NCBI GenBank assembly: GCA_041747435.1
Contig: JBGTFE010000116.1
Location: forward strand, 1-46,143
Source of the DNA: JBGTFE01 sp041747435
Lineage (GTDB): Bacteria > Acidobacteriota > Blastocatellia > Pyrinomonadales > Pyrinomonadaceae
Direction of reading: 5' to 3'
DNA: 46,143 nt
The notes under the pieces: generated by a model
Told to the model about the DNA's origin: nothing
The model's database searches: none
Seen by the model: only the letters and a program-made list of their open reading frames with translations
Shown here: piece by piece, positions 1 through 8,166 of the stretch
How positions within the stretch are numbered: the stretch's first letter is position 1
Layout: each line of letters begins with the position of its first letter
Translations under genes and position numbers: made by a program

Positions 1-448
1 GCGCTTCCTGCGGGAACATTCTGTCTCGCATTTTTATTGCGACAAATTGATTAAAGAAAACAACAAATGCCGCGCCGATGCACAAACCGACGCCCAAGAA
101 CGGGCTCAATGAGTAGTTTCCGACGAGCAATCCTTTTTCTCTCTTGAATTCGATGAACGATCTATCGAGCCAAAACGTGTAAAGGACGATAAAAGTGGCA
201 AAATAAACGAACGTCGTCCAAAAAGCCCATAATTTTCGCGTTTTCCACAGATGAACATTGGCTAAAACGAGCAATATGAGTGTGGAAATCCATAGAAATG
301 TTCCGCTCAAATACGAATAATATTCGTAATTTGAAACGACGGCTCTCGGATCGTCTATACTCGAAAGCCAACCGCACAAATAACAGGTCAAAATCGACTC
401 TGCAAGAAAAAAGACGGCGAAGACAATAAAATAAATTTTGCTAAACAT
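1..448 (-). CDS. Multi-pass membrane protein, 3' end cut by window edge
   Basis: An open frame runs from an ATG at 448 leftward off the window without a stop, giving 149 residues. The product begins MFSKIYFIVFAVFFLAES and has about four hydrophobic stretches: one at the N-terminus, one around WISTLILLVLANVHLW, one around FWTTFVYFATFIVLYTFW, and one around LGVGLCIGAAFVVFFNQF. Short polar loops separate them, as in an integral inner-membrane protein. I do not recognise the family and see no catalytic motif. It points the same way as htrA but lies downstream of it, 92 bp away. The continuous hydrophobic pattern makes it a real coding region rather than chance. Confidence 0.75.
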   Translation of the reverse strand, partial: MFSKIYFIVFAVFFLAESILTCYLCGWLSSIDDPRAVVSNYEYYSYLSGTFLWISTLILLVLANVHLWKTRKLWAFWTTFVYFATFIVLYTFWLDRSFIEFKREKGLLVGNYSLSPFLGVGLCIGAAFVVFFNQFVAIKMRDRMFPQEA

Positions 449-540
449 TACGGCATTTTTATCACACAAATGTACGTTTTCCAAGTAAATATCCGACGCC
501 AAACGAACGCCGGCGCCGGATATTCCGATTACAACACAAT

Positions 541-2049
541 TTATTGTTTCGGCGGAACGGTCAGGTAAAAAGTACTGCCCTTGCGCAAAACAAGCAAAAG
601 AATCGGTCGTGCGCCCGATTTGTCGACCGCCGTTTGAACTTCGTCGAGCGTGTTGACCGGCTGACGGTTGATCTGCAAAATAACGTCGCCTTGGGCAATT
701 CCTCTTTCGGCAGAAGCGCCGTTCGGATCGACGTCGGTCACAACCATTCCCTTGGTGTCCGCGGGTAATTCAAGCTGTCGCGCGATCTGCGGCGTTACCG
801 GCTGAAGACTCAAACCAAGTTTACCGCTGTCGCTTTCTTTTCCCGGTTTTTCGTCATTTTGGTCGCCGGGTTTTTGCGTTTTCGCGTTTTCGACCTCGAA
901 TTCGTCGAGCGTTGCTGCAAGTTCTTTCGTTTCGCCGTCGCGCCAGACCGTAATTTTTATCTCAGTTCCGGGTGCCGTTCCGGCGACTTTGTTTCGAAGA
1001 ATATTTGTGTCGTCGGTCGGCTCGCCGTTAATTGCGGTGATAATATCTCCAACTTTAACTCCCGCTTTTTCAGCCGCGCTACCGGGGCGAACACTGTTTA
1101 TGATCACGCCCTTGGCTTCTTTCAAATCAAGATTCTTTGCGACATCCTCGGTTACGTCCTGGATACCGACGCCGAGCATTCCGCGATGAACTTTTCCGTC
1201 TTTTAGAAGCTGTTCCATTACGGTTTTAGCCATATTTGACGGAATTGAGAATCCGATGCCGATGCTTCCGCCGCCGCCCGAATCAGAAACGATCTGCGAA
1301 TTGATGCCGATGAGCTCGCCGGTGACGTTGACCAGCGCGCCGCCCGAATTCCCGCGGTTGATTGGCGCGTCAGTCTGCAGAAAATCCTGGAATGACGTTC
1401 CGTCGCTCAAGCCAGTGCGGCGACCTTTTGCCGAAATAATTCCAGCGGTTACCGTTTGCCCGATTCCGAGCGGATTTCCGATCGCCAGCACGATATCGCC
1501 GATTCGGACGTTGTCTGAATTTCCGAGCGTCAAAAATGGAAAGGTTTCGCCTTCGATCTTCAAAACCGCGAGATCGCTCGGCTGGTCGGTGCCGACGATT
1601 TTCGCGTCGTAAGTTTTATTGTTGATCATTTGAACGGTAATTTTTTCGGCGCCGTCGACCACGTGAAAATTTGTCAAAACCGAACCGTCGGCGGTGACTA
1701 TCACCCCCGAGCCCACGCCGCGTTCAACTCTCGGCGTTTGTTGGCGCTGCTGCGGCATTCCCGGGAAAAAATCGCGAAACATATCAAGCGGCGATTGCCC
1801 CATTTGCTGCGATTTTCGTTCAGAAGCGATGCGAACGACCGCCGGTGACGTTTTTTCGACGATATCGGCGTATGAAGTCCGAACGCCGTCCACCACAACC
1901 GGCGCGGGCGGAGCGAGAGGCTGCGTCGTCGCCGGGTTTTCACCGCCGAAAAGCCCGGAATTACATCCACTGAAGACCACAGCAGAGGCAATTACAATAA
2001 CACCCAAAGATCTAAGGTTCATTATTTTTAGGATTGATTTCTTCAACAT
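541..2049 (-). CDS. Periplasmic serine protease/chaperone of the HtrA/Deg family
   Basis: HtrA-type protease that degrades or refolds damaged envelope proteins. The N-terminus has a hydrophobic export signal ending VVFSGC (Cys29), a plausible though imperfect lipobox, followed by a Pro-rich linker, so it is probably a membrane-tethered lipoprotein. The trypsin-like domain (about residues 60-270) has the full catalytic triad: His129 in FHVVDGA, Asp159 in PSDLAVLKI and Ser235 in RGNSGGAL. Two PDZ domains follow (about 285-375 and 405-495), each ending in the usual GD.I..ING type turn. The length of 502 residues matches DegP/DegQ-like proteins with two PDZ domains. The start is supported by GGAGAG at 2058-2063, eight bases upstream. 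A second Met at residue 10 is possible but lacks that site. Confidence 0.95.
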   Translation of the reverse strand: MLKKSILKIMNLRSLGVIVIASAVVFSGCNSGLFGGENPATTQPLAPPAPVVVDGVRTSYADIVEKTSPAVVRIASERKSQQMGQSPLDMFRDFFPGMPQQRQQTPRVERGVGSGVIVTADGSVLTNFHVVDGAEKITVQMINNKTYDAKIVGTDQPSDLAVLKIEGETFPFLTLGNSDNVRIGDIVLAIGNPLGIGQTVTAGIISAKGRRTGLSDGTSFQDFLQTDAPINRGNSGGALVNVTGELIGINSQIVSDSGGGGSIGIGFSIPSNMAKTVMEQLLKDGKVHRGMLGVGIQDVTEDVAKNLDLKEAKGVIINSVRPGSAAEKAGVKVGDIITAINGEPTDDTNILRNKVAGTAPGTEIKITVWRDGETKELAATLDEFEVENAKTQKPGDQNDEKPGKESDSGKLGLSLQPVTPQIARQLELPADTKGMVVTDVDPNGASAERGIAQGDVILQINRQPVNTLDEVQTAVDKSGARPILLLVLRKGSTFYLTVPPKQ

Positions 2050-2165
2050 TTATAAAACTCTCCAATATTAATTAATGCTTTTTTGAATTTTACTTCAAAG
2101 AGGATTTTTTTGTAATAAGAGCAAGAAAATTCTACGAAAAAAAAACTTTGCGGGTTCGAGAATTT

Positions 2166-3074
2166 TCAGACACTACGAACTCTAGGTGTTTCGCCTTCAA
2201 AAATGTAAGCGAGCGATTTGTAAACGAGCTTGGCGCATAGGAAAGCAGGCGCGTCGGAATTTTCCGTTTTTGAGAATTCGACCAGATCCATCCCGACGAT
2301 GCGGCGTTTTTCCGCGAGTTTCCTTATCAAAGCAAGAGTTTCGTACCAGCCGAGCCCGCCGGGTTCGGGCGTTCCCGTCGTTGGCACGAGCGATGGATCG
2401 AGCCCGTCGATATCGATCGTCAGATAAACATTTTCGGTCAGAGAATTGACCGCATCGTCGATCCAGTCTGTTCGACCGACAATATCTTTCGCCCAGAAGA
2501 TCTTCGTCGGCAAACCGGTGTCGAGCGCGCGCGCTTCGTCAGCCGAGATCGAGCGAATGCCAACTTGAACCGAAGGAATTCGCAGATCTTTAACGACGCG
2601 AGCCATTATCGAAGCGTGCGAATGCGGCGTTCCGTCGTATGTGTCGCGCAGATCCGCATGCGCATCGATCTGCAAAACGCTCAAATTGTGATATTTTTCG
2701 GCGTGTGCGCGGATTATCGGAGCCGAAACGGAATGTTCAGCGCCGAGCATACAAAGGAATTTCTCACTTTCTATTAATTCTTTTGAATGTTCGTAAAGCG
2801 AATTCATCATCGCTTCGGGCGTTTCGCGCGGCGCAAATTCGTCGAGCGTGTGAATGCCGATCTTATAGACTTCCGAATCGGTTTCTTCCTCGTAAAGCTC
2901 CATATTTCGCGAAGCGTCGACGATCGCCATTGCGCCTTCGCCCGTTCCCGTGCCGAATGAAACCGTGCCTTCATAGGAAACAGGCAAAACAAGAATGCGC
3001 GCCGTTTCGAAAGAAGAAAATTCGGCTTCGGAAATGCCGCCGAAATTCATCGGTAATGTCGCAGATTCGCTCAT
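2166..3074 (-). CDS. speB: Agmatinase/arginase-family ureohydrolase
   Basis: Ureohydrolase that most likely splits agmatine into putrescine and urea with a binuclear Mn centre. The metal-binding motifs are all present: GAEHS, DAHADLRD, the DIDGLDP block followed by PGTPEPGG-like sequence (TGTPEPGG), and MDLVEFS near the end. Agmatinase is preferred over arginase because the gene lies in line with an arginine decarboxylase (speA) and a deoxyhypusine-synthase-like gene, so its substrate is made next door. I start it at ATG 3074 (MSESATLP). A GTG at 3107 in the same frame would add 11 residues (ESGIWNLESL) that are encoded by an intergenic inverted repeat and are unlikely to be protein. The product is then 302 residues, normal for the family. 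Confidence 0.9.
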   Translation of the reverse strand: MSESATLPMNFGGISEAEFSSFETARILVLPVSYEGTVSFGTGTGEGAMAIVDASRNMELYEEETDSEVYKIGIHTLDEFAPRETPEAMMNSLYEHSKELIESEKFLCMLGAEHSVSAPIIRAHAEKYHNLSVLQIDAHADLRDTYDGTPHSHASIMARVVKDLRIPSVQVGIRSISADEARALDTGLPTKIFWAKDIVGRTDWIDDAVNSLTENVYLTIDIDGLDPSLVPTTGTPEPGGLGWYETLALIRKLAEKRRIVGMDLVEFSKTENSDAPAFLCAKLVYKSLAYIFEGETPRVRSV

Positions 3075-3078
3075 TAAA

Positions 3079-3143
3079 GATTCCAGATTCCAAATTCCAG
3101 ATTCCACATTTAATTTGGAATTTACAATCTGGAATCTGGAATT
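3079..3143. repeat. Inverted repeat between polyamine genes
   Basis: Left arm 3081-3106 is built from reiterated ATTCCAGATTCC words; right arm 3115-3143 carries the complementary GGAATCTGGAAT words, with an A/T-rich loop of eight bases. The same words also repeat in tandem inside each arm. Transcribed RNA would fold into a long hairpin between the deoxyhypusine-synthase-like gene and speB, so it could act as a processing or partial termination element. No T-tract follows on either strand. Confidence 0.7.
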
Positions 3144-3145
3144 AC

Positions 3146-4207
3146 TTAAGGAATATCAATTCCCAGATCCTTGCCGCTAAACGTAAAAGTCGGACGCTTT
3201 CGCCCCTTCATAAATTTTGCGGCGGTTTGCGAAAGCGCGGTGACAAGCAATGGCAGCGCGATCGACGGATCGGCTGGAACATAAGCGGTGATAGCGTTTT
3301 TCAAAAGCTTTCCGAAAACCTGCGTGTGATTTCCGCCAAATGAAGGTGTTCGGATCTCGAGCGGAACTGAATCCGTCGTAACTGAAACCGCGTATTTATG
3401 TCCGCGCGGGTTCGTTCGCGTGATATAGGATGAAATTTCCGCCATATTTACCATACTTTGGCTGCAAACGCTTCCCATCGTCAGGATGCCGGAATTACGC
3501 GTTTTTTGCGCGATCTGCATCATTTCCATCGTGTCCTCTGTGATGTCGAACGTAAATTGGATCTTCTTTTCAAAACGCGCGCGCGCAATACCGACGGACA
3601 TCGGGCTCGCCAGAAGATCCGGACAAAAAACCGGAATGCGCGCCTTATAAGCCGCTGTTAAAATGCCGTCTTCGTGACCGATCTCGGAAAGCTCGCGTCC
3701 GAGAAGATGCAAAAATTCGCGCACCGAGTAAGCCCGCGACATTTCGAGCTGGTTGATCACGCTGCCGATCCATTCGTCGGCTTCGTGATATTCCTCAGAA
3801 TTCGCGAGCAGATCGCCGATTCGCGCGACGTCCGAAGCCTCGAGCTCATCGTCCGACATCGAAGGATGCGCCTGATAATGACTGCGCCCGAGTGTTTCGT
3901 GAATATCGTGAAACAGAACGGTTCCGGACATTACAAGAACGTCTACAAACCGGTTTTTGATGACATAAGATAAAAGCCGCCGCATTCCGGACGGGATCAA
4001 GTTTCCCGAACCGCATAAGTAGATCGTTGAGTTATCGTCGAGCATATCGAGCCAGATGCGATGCGCCTCGGCTAGTTGTTTTGCTCCAAATCCCGCGCCT
4101 TCCATTTTTTCCAGAAGTCCGGCGACCGAGCGGTCGCGGTCAACCGGAATCGGTCTGGTCGGAACGGTTAAAAATTTTGAAGCCTTTGTTTTTCGTTGTG
4201 TTGCCAT
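3146..4207 (-). CDS. speY: Deoxyhypusine-synthase-family protein, probable homospermidine biosynthesis enzyme
   Basis: The protein resembles deoxyhypusine synthase over its whole length (353 residues), including an NAD-fold segment with LCGSGNLIPSG, a HEDGILTAAYKARIPVFCPDLL block and the C-terminal AVSVTT...FGK...YVPADPSIALPLLV block. The Lys of VFGKLL (residue 300) falls where the catalytic Lys of eukaryotic deoxyhypusine synthase lies, although the preceding Trp is replaced. Bacteria have no eIF5A to modify. Bacterial members of this family are thought to transfer the aminobutyl group of spermidine or putrescine to putrescine, giving homospermidine. Its position between speA and speB fits that use of putrescine. 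GGAG five to six bases before ATG 4207 supports the start. The family is clear; the exact substrate is inferred. Confidence 0.85.
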   Translation of the reverse strand: MATQRKTKASKFLTVPTRPIPVDRDRSVAGLLEKMEGAGFGAKQLAEAHRIWLDMLDDNSTIYLCGSGNLIPSGMRRLLSYVIKNRFVDVLVMSGTVLFHDIHETLGRSHYQAHPSMSDDELEASDVARIGDLLANSEEYHEADEWIGSVINQLEMSRAYSVREFLHLLGRELSEIGHEDGILTAAYKARIPVFCPDLLASPMSVGIARARFEKKIQFTFDITEDTMEMMQIAQKTRNSGILTMGSVCSQSMVNMAEISSYITRTNPRGHKYAVSVTTDSVPLEIRTPSFGGNHTQVFGKLLKNAITAYVPADPSIALPLLVTALSQTAAKFMKGRKRPTFTFSGKDLGIDIP

Positions 4208-4255
4208 AGAATCTCCGTATTATTATTCTTCTTAATTATAGCGTTTCTTAAAATC

Positions 4256-6181
4256 TTATTTACCGCCGTTCGGTGCCAAGTATGTGTAACTTTCAGCCTG
4301 ATTGGCGTAATATTCGATGAGCTGGTCGCCCGTTTTTGCCGAAAGCTCACCGTCTTTTATTCTCTGCAGGATCATTCGCCGAAACTGATCCGTCAGCCGG
4401 GCAGAATCAAACCGCACGGTCTCGAGCGCTTCGCCGAGCGTCGCGCCTTGTATAACTTTTTTTATGATGTAACCATCTTCGCCGATGTGAATATGCGCTT
4501 CGTGCGGCACGCCGAACAAATTATGGTTGTTTCCCATCACTTCCTGATACGCGCCGACAAGCATCACAGCTAAATAGTACGACTCGTTTTTTTGCAGCTT
4601 GTGCAGCTCCAAAACCGGCTTGATATCGTGCAGATCGACAAACTTATCAACTATTCCGTCCGAATCGCAGGTTATATCACAAAGCGTAGCATATTCGGTC
4701 GGTTTTTTGTTGAGCCTGTGAATTGGGATTATCGGAAAAAGCTGCTCCAAAGCCCAATTATCGGGTATCGAACGAAACACCGAGAAGTTTGCAAGATATT
4801 TCGCGCACAAAAGGCGTCGAAGCTCGTCAAACTCTTCTGCCACATACTTTTTTTGCTGAGCGAATTCGTCAGCTTTTTCGCAAACATCCCAAAAAAGCAC
4901 CTCACCCTTACCACGACTTTCCAGCGAAATCAAGCCGAGGTTGAACATCGTAAAAAGTTCGTCGCGTAATTCGAGGGCGTCATGATAATATTCGCGGTAA
5001 TTTTTGCCGTTCAGCGCCTCGCGCAGATCGTAAAGCTCTTTTACGACTTGCGGATCATCCTTTTCCATTTTCATCGGCGAAATATCTTCAACAACCGTTT
5101 CGATCTCGTCCTGGATATTCGTCACCAAAATTGCGTGATAAGCGGCGAGATAGCGTCCCGATTCCTGGATTATTGTCGGATGCGGGACATTTTCATCGTC
5201 GCAAACGGTTTTGATCACATATGTCACGTCGTTTGCAAATTCCTGCGCGTTGTAGTTTGCCGATGATTCGAACGAGGTTCGCGAGCCGTCGTAATCGACC
5301 GCCATTCCGCCGCCGACGTCCAAAAAATCGACCCCAATGTTCATTTTCCGGATCTTCGCATAGGTTCGCGCCGCTTCTTTCATCGCGTTTTTTATGCGTT
5401 TGATATCAGTGAGCTGCGAGCCGATGTGAAAATGCAGAAGCTTGAACATATCGATGCGCCCAGCCTCAGTCAGGCAGCGAATAACCTCGAGAATTTCGGT
5501 CGTCGTCAAGCCGAATTTCGCCGCTTCACCGCCGGATTTTTCCCATTTTCCCGAACCTTTTGAATAAAGTTTCACGCGCACGCCGATCATCGGCAGCCGC
5601 GCGTCCGGGTCTTCCGCAGATATTTCGTCCGCGATCGTGAGCGTGTGATTCAGCTCGCTGAGCTTTTCGATAACGATAACGACATTTTTTCCGGCTTGCG
5701 CGCCGGCAAATGCGAGCCTGATAAAGTCCTGATCCTTAAAACCGTTGAGAACGAGCAAGCTTTCGTCCGATTGATCGAGCGCCAGCGCGGCGTAAAGCTC
5801 GGCTTTCGAGCCCGCTTCGAGCCCATAATTATAGCGTTTTCCTTCGCGCAGATATTCTTCGACTACGGCGCGGTTTTGGTTTACCTTCATCGGGTAAACA
5901 CACATATGTCCGCCTTTATAACCGAATTCTTTGATCGAATTTTTGAAAGATTTGTGAAGCTTGCGGATCTGACCGAAAAGAAGCTGTGGAAATCGGAGTA
6001 AAACAGGCGTCGTGATCCCGCGTTTTCTCAGATCGCCGACGATCTCGAACACGTCTGCCGAGACACTGTCGCCATCGGAAGCGCGGACGACCAGATTTCC
6101 CTGGCGATTTACGCCGAAATAACCCGCGCCCCAGTTTTCAATCCCGTATGTTTCGATTGTCTGGTCCGTGACCGTGCTCAA
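4256..6181 (-). CDS. speA: Biosynthetic arginine decarboxylase (SpeA type)
   Basis: PLP-dependent decarboxylase that turns arginine into agmatine, the first step of the polyamine module here. Visible family features are YGIENWGAGYFGVN at the N-terminus, the PLP-lysine block VYPMKVNQN, the glycine-rich FLDVGGGMAVDYDG, the phosphate-binding IIQESGRYLA and WDVCEKADEF-type C-terminal sequence. An ATG at 6289 in the same frame would add 36 hydrophobic residues that are foreign to this cytoplasmic enzyme. I therefore start at TTG 6181 (LSTVTDQTIETYG), 11 bases after a GGAG, giving 641 residues, close to the E. coli enzyme. It ends 48 bp before the deoxyhypusine-synthase-like gene and is probably the first gene of the operon. 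Confidence 0.93.
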   Translation of the reverse strand: MSTVTDQTIETYGIENWGAGYFGVNRQGNLVVRASDGDSVSADVFEIVGDLRKRGITTPVLLRFPQLLFGQIRKLHKSFKNSIKEFGYKGGHMCVYPMKVNQNRAVVEEYLREGKRYNYGLEAGSKAELYAALALDQSDESLLVLNGFKDQDFIRLAFAGAQAGKNVVIVIEKLSELNHTLTIADEISAEDPDARLPMIGVRVKLYSKGSGKWEKSGGEAAKFGLTTTEILEVIRCLTEAGRIDMFKLLHFHIGSQLTDIKRIKNAMKEAARTYAKIRKMNIGVDFLDVGGGMAVDYDGSRTSFESSANYNAQEFANDVTYVIKTVCDDENVPHPTIIQESGRYLAAYHAILVTNIQDEIETVVEDISPMKMEKDDPQVVKELYDLREALNGKNYREYYHDALELRDELFTMFNLGLISLESRGKGEVLFWDVCEKADEFAQQKKYVAEEFDELRRLLCAKYLANFSVFRSIPDNWALEQLFPIIPIHRLNKKPTEYATLCDITCDSDGIVDKFVDLHDIKPVLELHKLQKNESYYLAVMLVGAYQEVMGNNHNLFGVPHEAHIHIGEDGYIIKKVIQGATLGEALETVRFDSARLTDQFRRMILQRIKDGELSAKTGDQLIEYYANQAESYTYLAPNGGK

Positions 6182-6450
6182 ATTACCTGTTTCTCCAAAA
6201 AAAATTGCCGATCCGGAAATTCCGAAAGCGCAAGGCAAAAAATTAGAACTTATAAGAAATGTATCAAAAAATAAAATCGAGAACAACAACTATTTTTTTG
6301 ACCGCTGGAAAAGCGAACGATCGAAAACCCGAGGCTTTGAAGTTTATCTCCTTAAAGTTTAACGATTGATGCAGAAGTGTTTAAGGCTGATGTAAAAGTT
6401 CTTCAACAAACGTTGAAAATGGGCGTTAGCAGATTTTCGGGCTAAATTTC

Positions 6451-6479
6451 TTGACTTTCAAATCCAACGAGCATATTCT
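6451..6479 (+). promoter_or_regulatory. Candidate sigma-70 type promoter for the lipoprotein pair
   Basis: TTGACT at 6451-6456 and TATTCT at 6474-6479 are separated by 17 bases, upstream of the lipoprotein start at 6520. The remaining 6182-6450 stretch between the divergent genes is A/T-rich; I see no gene or clear site in it. Confidence 0.5.
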
Positions 6480-6519
6480 TGCCGCATCAATTCAATTTAT
6501 CAAGTGTGAAAGGTACCCT

Positions 6520-6885
6520 ATGAAAGTGTTTCTTTTCTTATTTTTATCAGCTCTAGTTTTTTCCGCTTGCTCTCAACAATCGCAGACCATAGTACAAACC
6601 AAAGAAGTACCTATTACGGAAATTGAACAAGCTACGCGCAGTTTTCTAGGACAAGGTTTTAATTTACGCGGCGTCGCTGTCAAACCTTATGGTAACAATA
6701 TTTATCTGGTAGTACTGGACGGCGAATATATTGATAAAGCGCAGAAGTTGCCGAATATGCCTTTAATCGCTCAACTATACAGCTCCGGCGGCAAATTTTA
6801 TTGGAAAGTATCGCCGCCACGCGATTGGACAGAGTTTCAGCTGTTACTAGGCATTAAAGGAAGTAAAGACGCCAGCGGAGAATAG
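6520..6885 (+). CDS. Small outer-envelope lipoprotein, function unknown
   Basis: 121-residue protein with a short hydrophobic signal ending LVFSAC (Cys17), a good lipobox for lipid attachment. The mature part has no motif I recognise; it contains an N-terminal helix-like stretch (ITEIEQATRSFL) and an alternating segment with KPYGNNIYLVVLDGEY, then FYWKVSPPRDWTEF. I start at ATG 6520, where AAGG lies six bases upstream and the signal begins immediately; an in-frame ATG at 6451 would add 23 residues before the signal and destroy it. It lies three bases before a second lipoprotein gene, so the two are almost certainly co-transcribed. Codon use is more A/T-rich than in the flanking metabolic genes. 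Confidence 0.85.
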   Translation: MKVFLFLFLSALVFSACSQQSQTIVQTKEVPITEIEQATRSFLGQGFNLRGVAVKPYGNNIYLVVLDGEYIDKAQKLPNMPLIAQLYSSGGKFYWKVSPPRDWTEFQLLLGIKGSKDASGE

Positions 6886-6888
6886 TTT

Positions 6889-7374
6889 ATGCGCATTATT
6901 GTCTTAATTTTTTTATCGACGGCAATACTTTCCGCTTGTGGAGACAGTGTCACTACAAACACTAATGGAAATGTCGAACCTAGTCCGCCGGTTACAGCCT
7001 CACCAACTCCGCCGTCAATCACTGCGCCTGTTGTTTACGAAAACGATTTGAACGCTGCCGTACAAACTTTCGTCCACAAAAAATATCCGAGCTGGAAACT
7101 TGAAGGAAAGGCTTCCATTCTTAACGACGCCGAAGATTATTACAACTTCGAGCGTGGCGGTTCACTTGAGATATTGCTAACCAGAGGAGCGGATGAAAAA
7201 ATTGTTTCTGTAACAGCAAAAAGATTTGAGCGTGACAATGGCAATTTGTACTGGGTAGTTTTCGAAACACGAGCTATTGATTTATTAAGAATGAAACTTG
7301 AAAATCTGAAGGAACGCGAGCATAAAAGAACGCTCGAAAATTTAGACGCGCACGATTGCCAAAGATGTTCGTAA
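6889..7374 (+). CDS. Small lipoprotein, function unknown
   Basis: 161-residue lipoprotein with signal MRIIVLIFLSTAILSAC (lipobox ILSAC, Cys17), followed by a low-complexity Thr/Pro linker (residues 22-50) that probably spans part of the periplasm. The folded part begins around AVQTFVHKKYPSWKLEG and ends in a charged helix with a terminal Cys pair (DCQRCS). The FVHKKYPSW segment parallels the SFLGQGF helix of the preceding lipoprotein, which hints that the two could be distant relatives, but I cannot show this by eye. It starts three bases after the previous stop. No family recognised. Confidence 0.85.
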   Translation: MRIIVLIFLSTAILSACGDSVTTNTNGNVEPSPPVTASPTPPSITAPVVYENDLNAAVQTFVHKKYPSWKLEGKASILNDAEDYYNFERGGSLEILLTRGADEKIVSVTAKRFERDNGNLYWVVFETRAIDLLRMKLENLKEREHKRTLENLDAHDCQRCS

Positions 7375-7512
7375 CCACCAATTATTATCAATTCCACCCA
7401 ATATCATTCAAAGTAGTCTGTATCGGCGTTTTCTTAAACACTCAAGCAAACTTCGTTCTAAAATCGTCCATGTCATCGCAAAGTTGATTACGAACCCGAG
7501 GCTTCCCAAATC

Positions 7513-7528
7513 TGGCACACACCTTGCA
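7513..7528 (+). promoter_or_regulatory. Sigma-54 (RpoN) promoter upstream of the pilin gene
   Basis: TGGCAC at 7513-7518, five bases, then TTGCA at 7524-7528: this matches the -24/-12 consensus TGGCACG-N4-TTGCW except for the G after TGGCAC. Transcription would begin near 7538-7540, about 155 bases before the pilin start. Pilin genes in Pseudomonas, Geobacter and Myxococcus are known sigma-54 targets. The rest of 7375-7693 has no gene; I could not identify an activator site in it. Confidence 0.7.
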
Positions 7529-7693
7529 AAATGTCAGACGACAAGGGTTTTTTTCGTCGGAGAATTTCCGTAAAAAGCCCGCAAATAAAGGGAATGACGA
7601 AAGGTTCTCATCTAATTCGGACAAGAATTGTCAAAAACCGTCTGCCAAATTTTGTCACTTTCCTGAAGATTGAAAAAATTTGAGGTTGTAATA

Positions 7694-8110
7694 ATGCGTA
7701 AACAAAACGGCTTTTCTTTGATCGAATTACTTTTGGTTATCACTATTATCGGGATCATCGCGACACTTTCATTTCCGCTTCTTTTCAAAGCGCGGGAAAG
7801 CGCCGAAAACGGCAATGCCTACGCGACCCTGCGAACAGTCGCTTCCAGCCAGATAAGTTATTTTTCACAAAACAGCAGATTTGCGCGTCTCGATGAACTG
7901 AACGCTTCTCAGGCGAACGCGCTCGGCACTCTCGCCGGCACCGCAATCAACCGCGGGAGATTCACATTTCAAATGAGTCCGGTTACGCCAACGGACGCGC
8001 AGCTTCGCTCGAATTTCACAGTGATCGCGACAAAATCTGTCGGCGGAACTGAAACACCTTATGTGATTTCCGTCGATGAATCCGGCTTCATAACGGACAT
8101 CCTTCCGTAA
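7694..8110 (+). CDS. Type IV pilin-like / pseudopilin protein
   Basis: 138-residue protein with a class III prepilin signal: MRKQNG then FSLIELLLVITIIGIIA. Cleavage by PilD would fall between Gly6 and Phe7 (methylated), with the essential Glu at mature position 5, and the long hydrophobic helix forms the fibre core. The globular part is small and has a Gly/Thr-rich region and a C-terminal ESGFITDILP stretch. It could be a minor pilin, PilA-like subunit or type II secretion pseudopilin; no pilus assembly gene is nearby to decide. ATG 7694 is chosen because TGAGG lies eight bases upstream and the signal starts at once; an in-frame ATG at 7670 would add eight residues. Confidence 0.9.
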   Translation: MRKQNGFSLIELLLVITIIGIIATLSFPLLFKARESAENGNAYATLRTVASSQISYFSQNSRFARLDELNASQANALGTLAGTAINRGRFTFQMSPVTPTDAQLRSNFTVIATKSVGGTETPYVISVDESGFITDILP

Positions 8111-8166
8111 ATCCTCCGAAGCGTCAAAAAATATCAAGATTTGTCCCAAAACATTCGGTGTAAACC

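Noticed and set aside
2140..2170. GGGTTCGAG as a tRNA T-loop
   Set aside because: No acceptor, D or anticodon stems can be built around it; no tRNA found in the window.
4256..6289. ATG 6289 as the start of speA
   Set aside because: Adds 36 hydrophobic residues not found in cytoplasmic arginine decarboxylases; TTG 6181 with GGAG suits family length.
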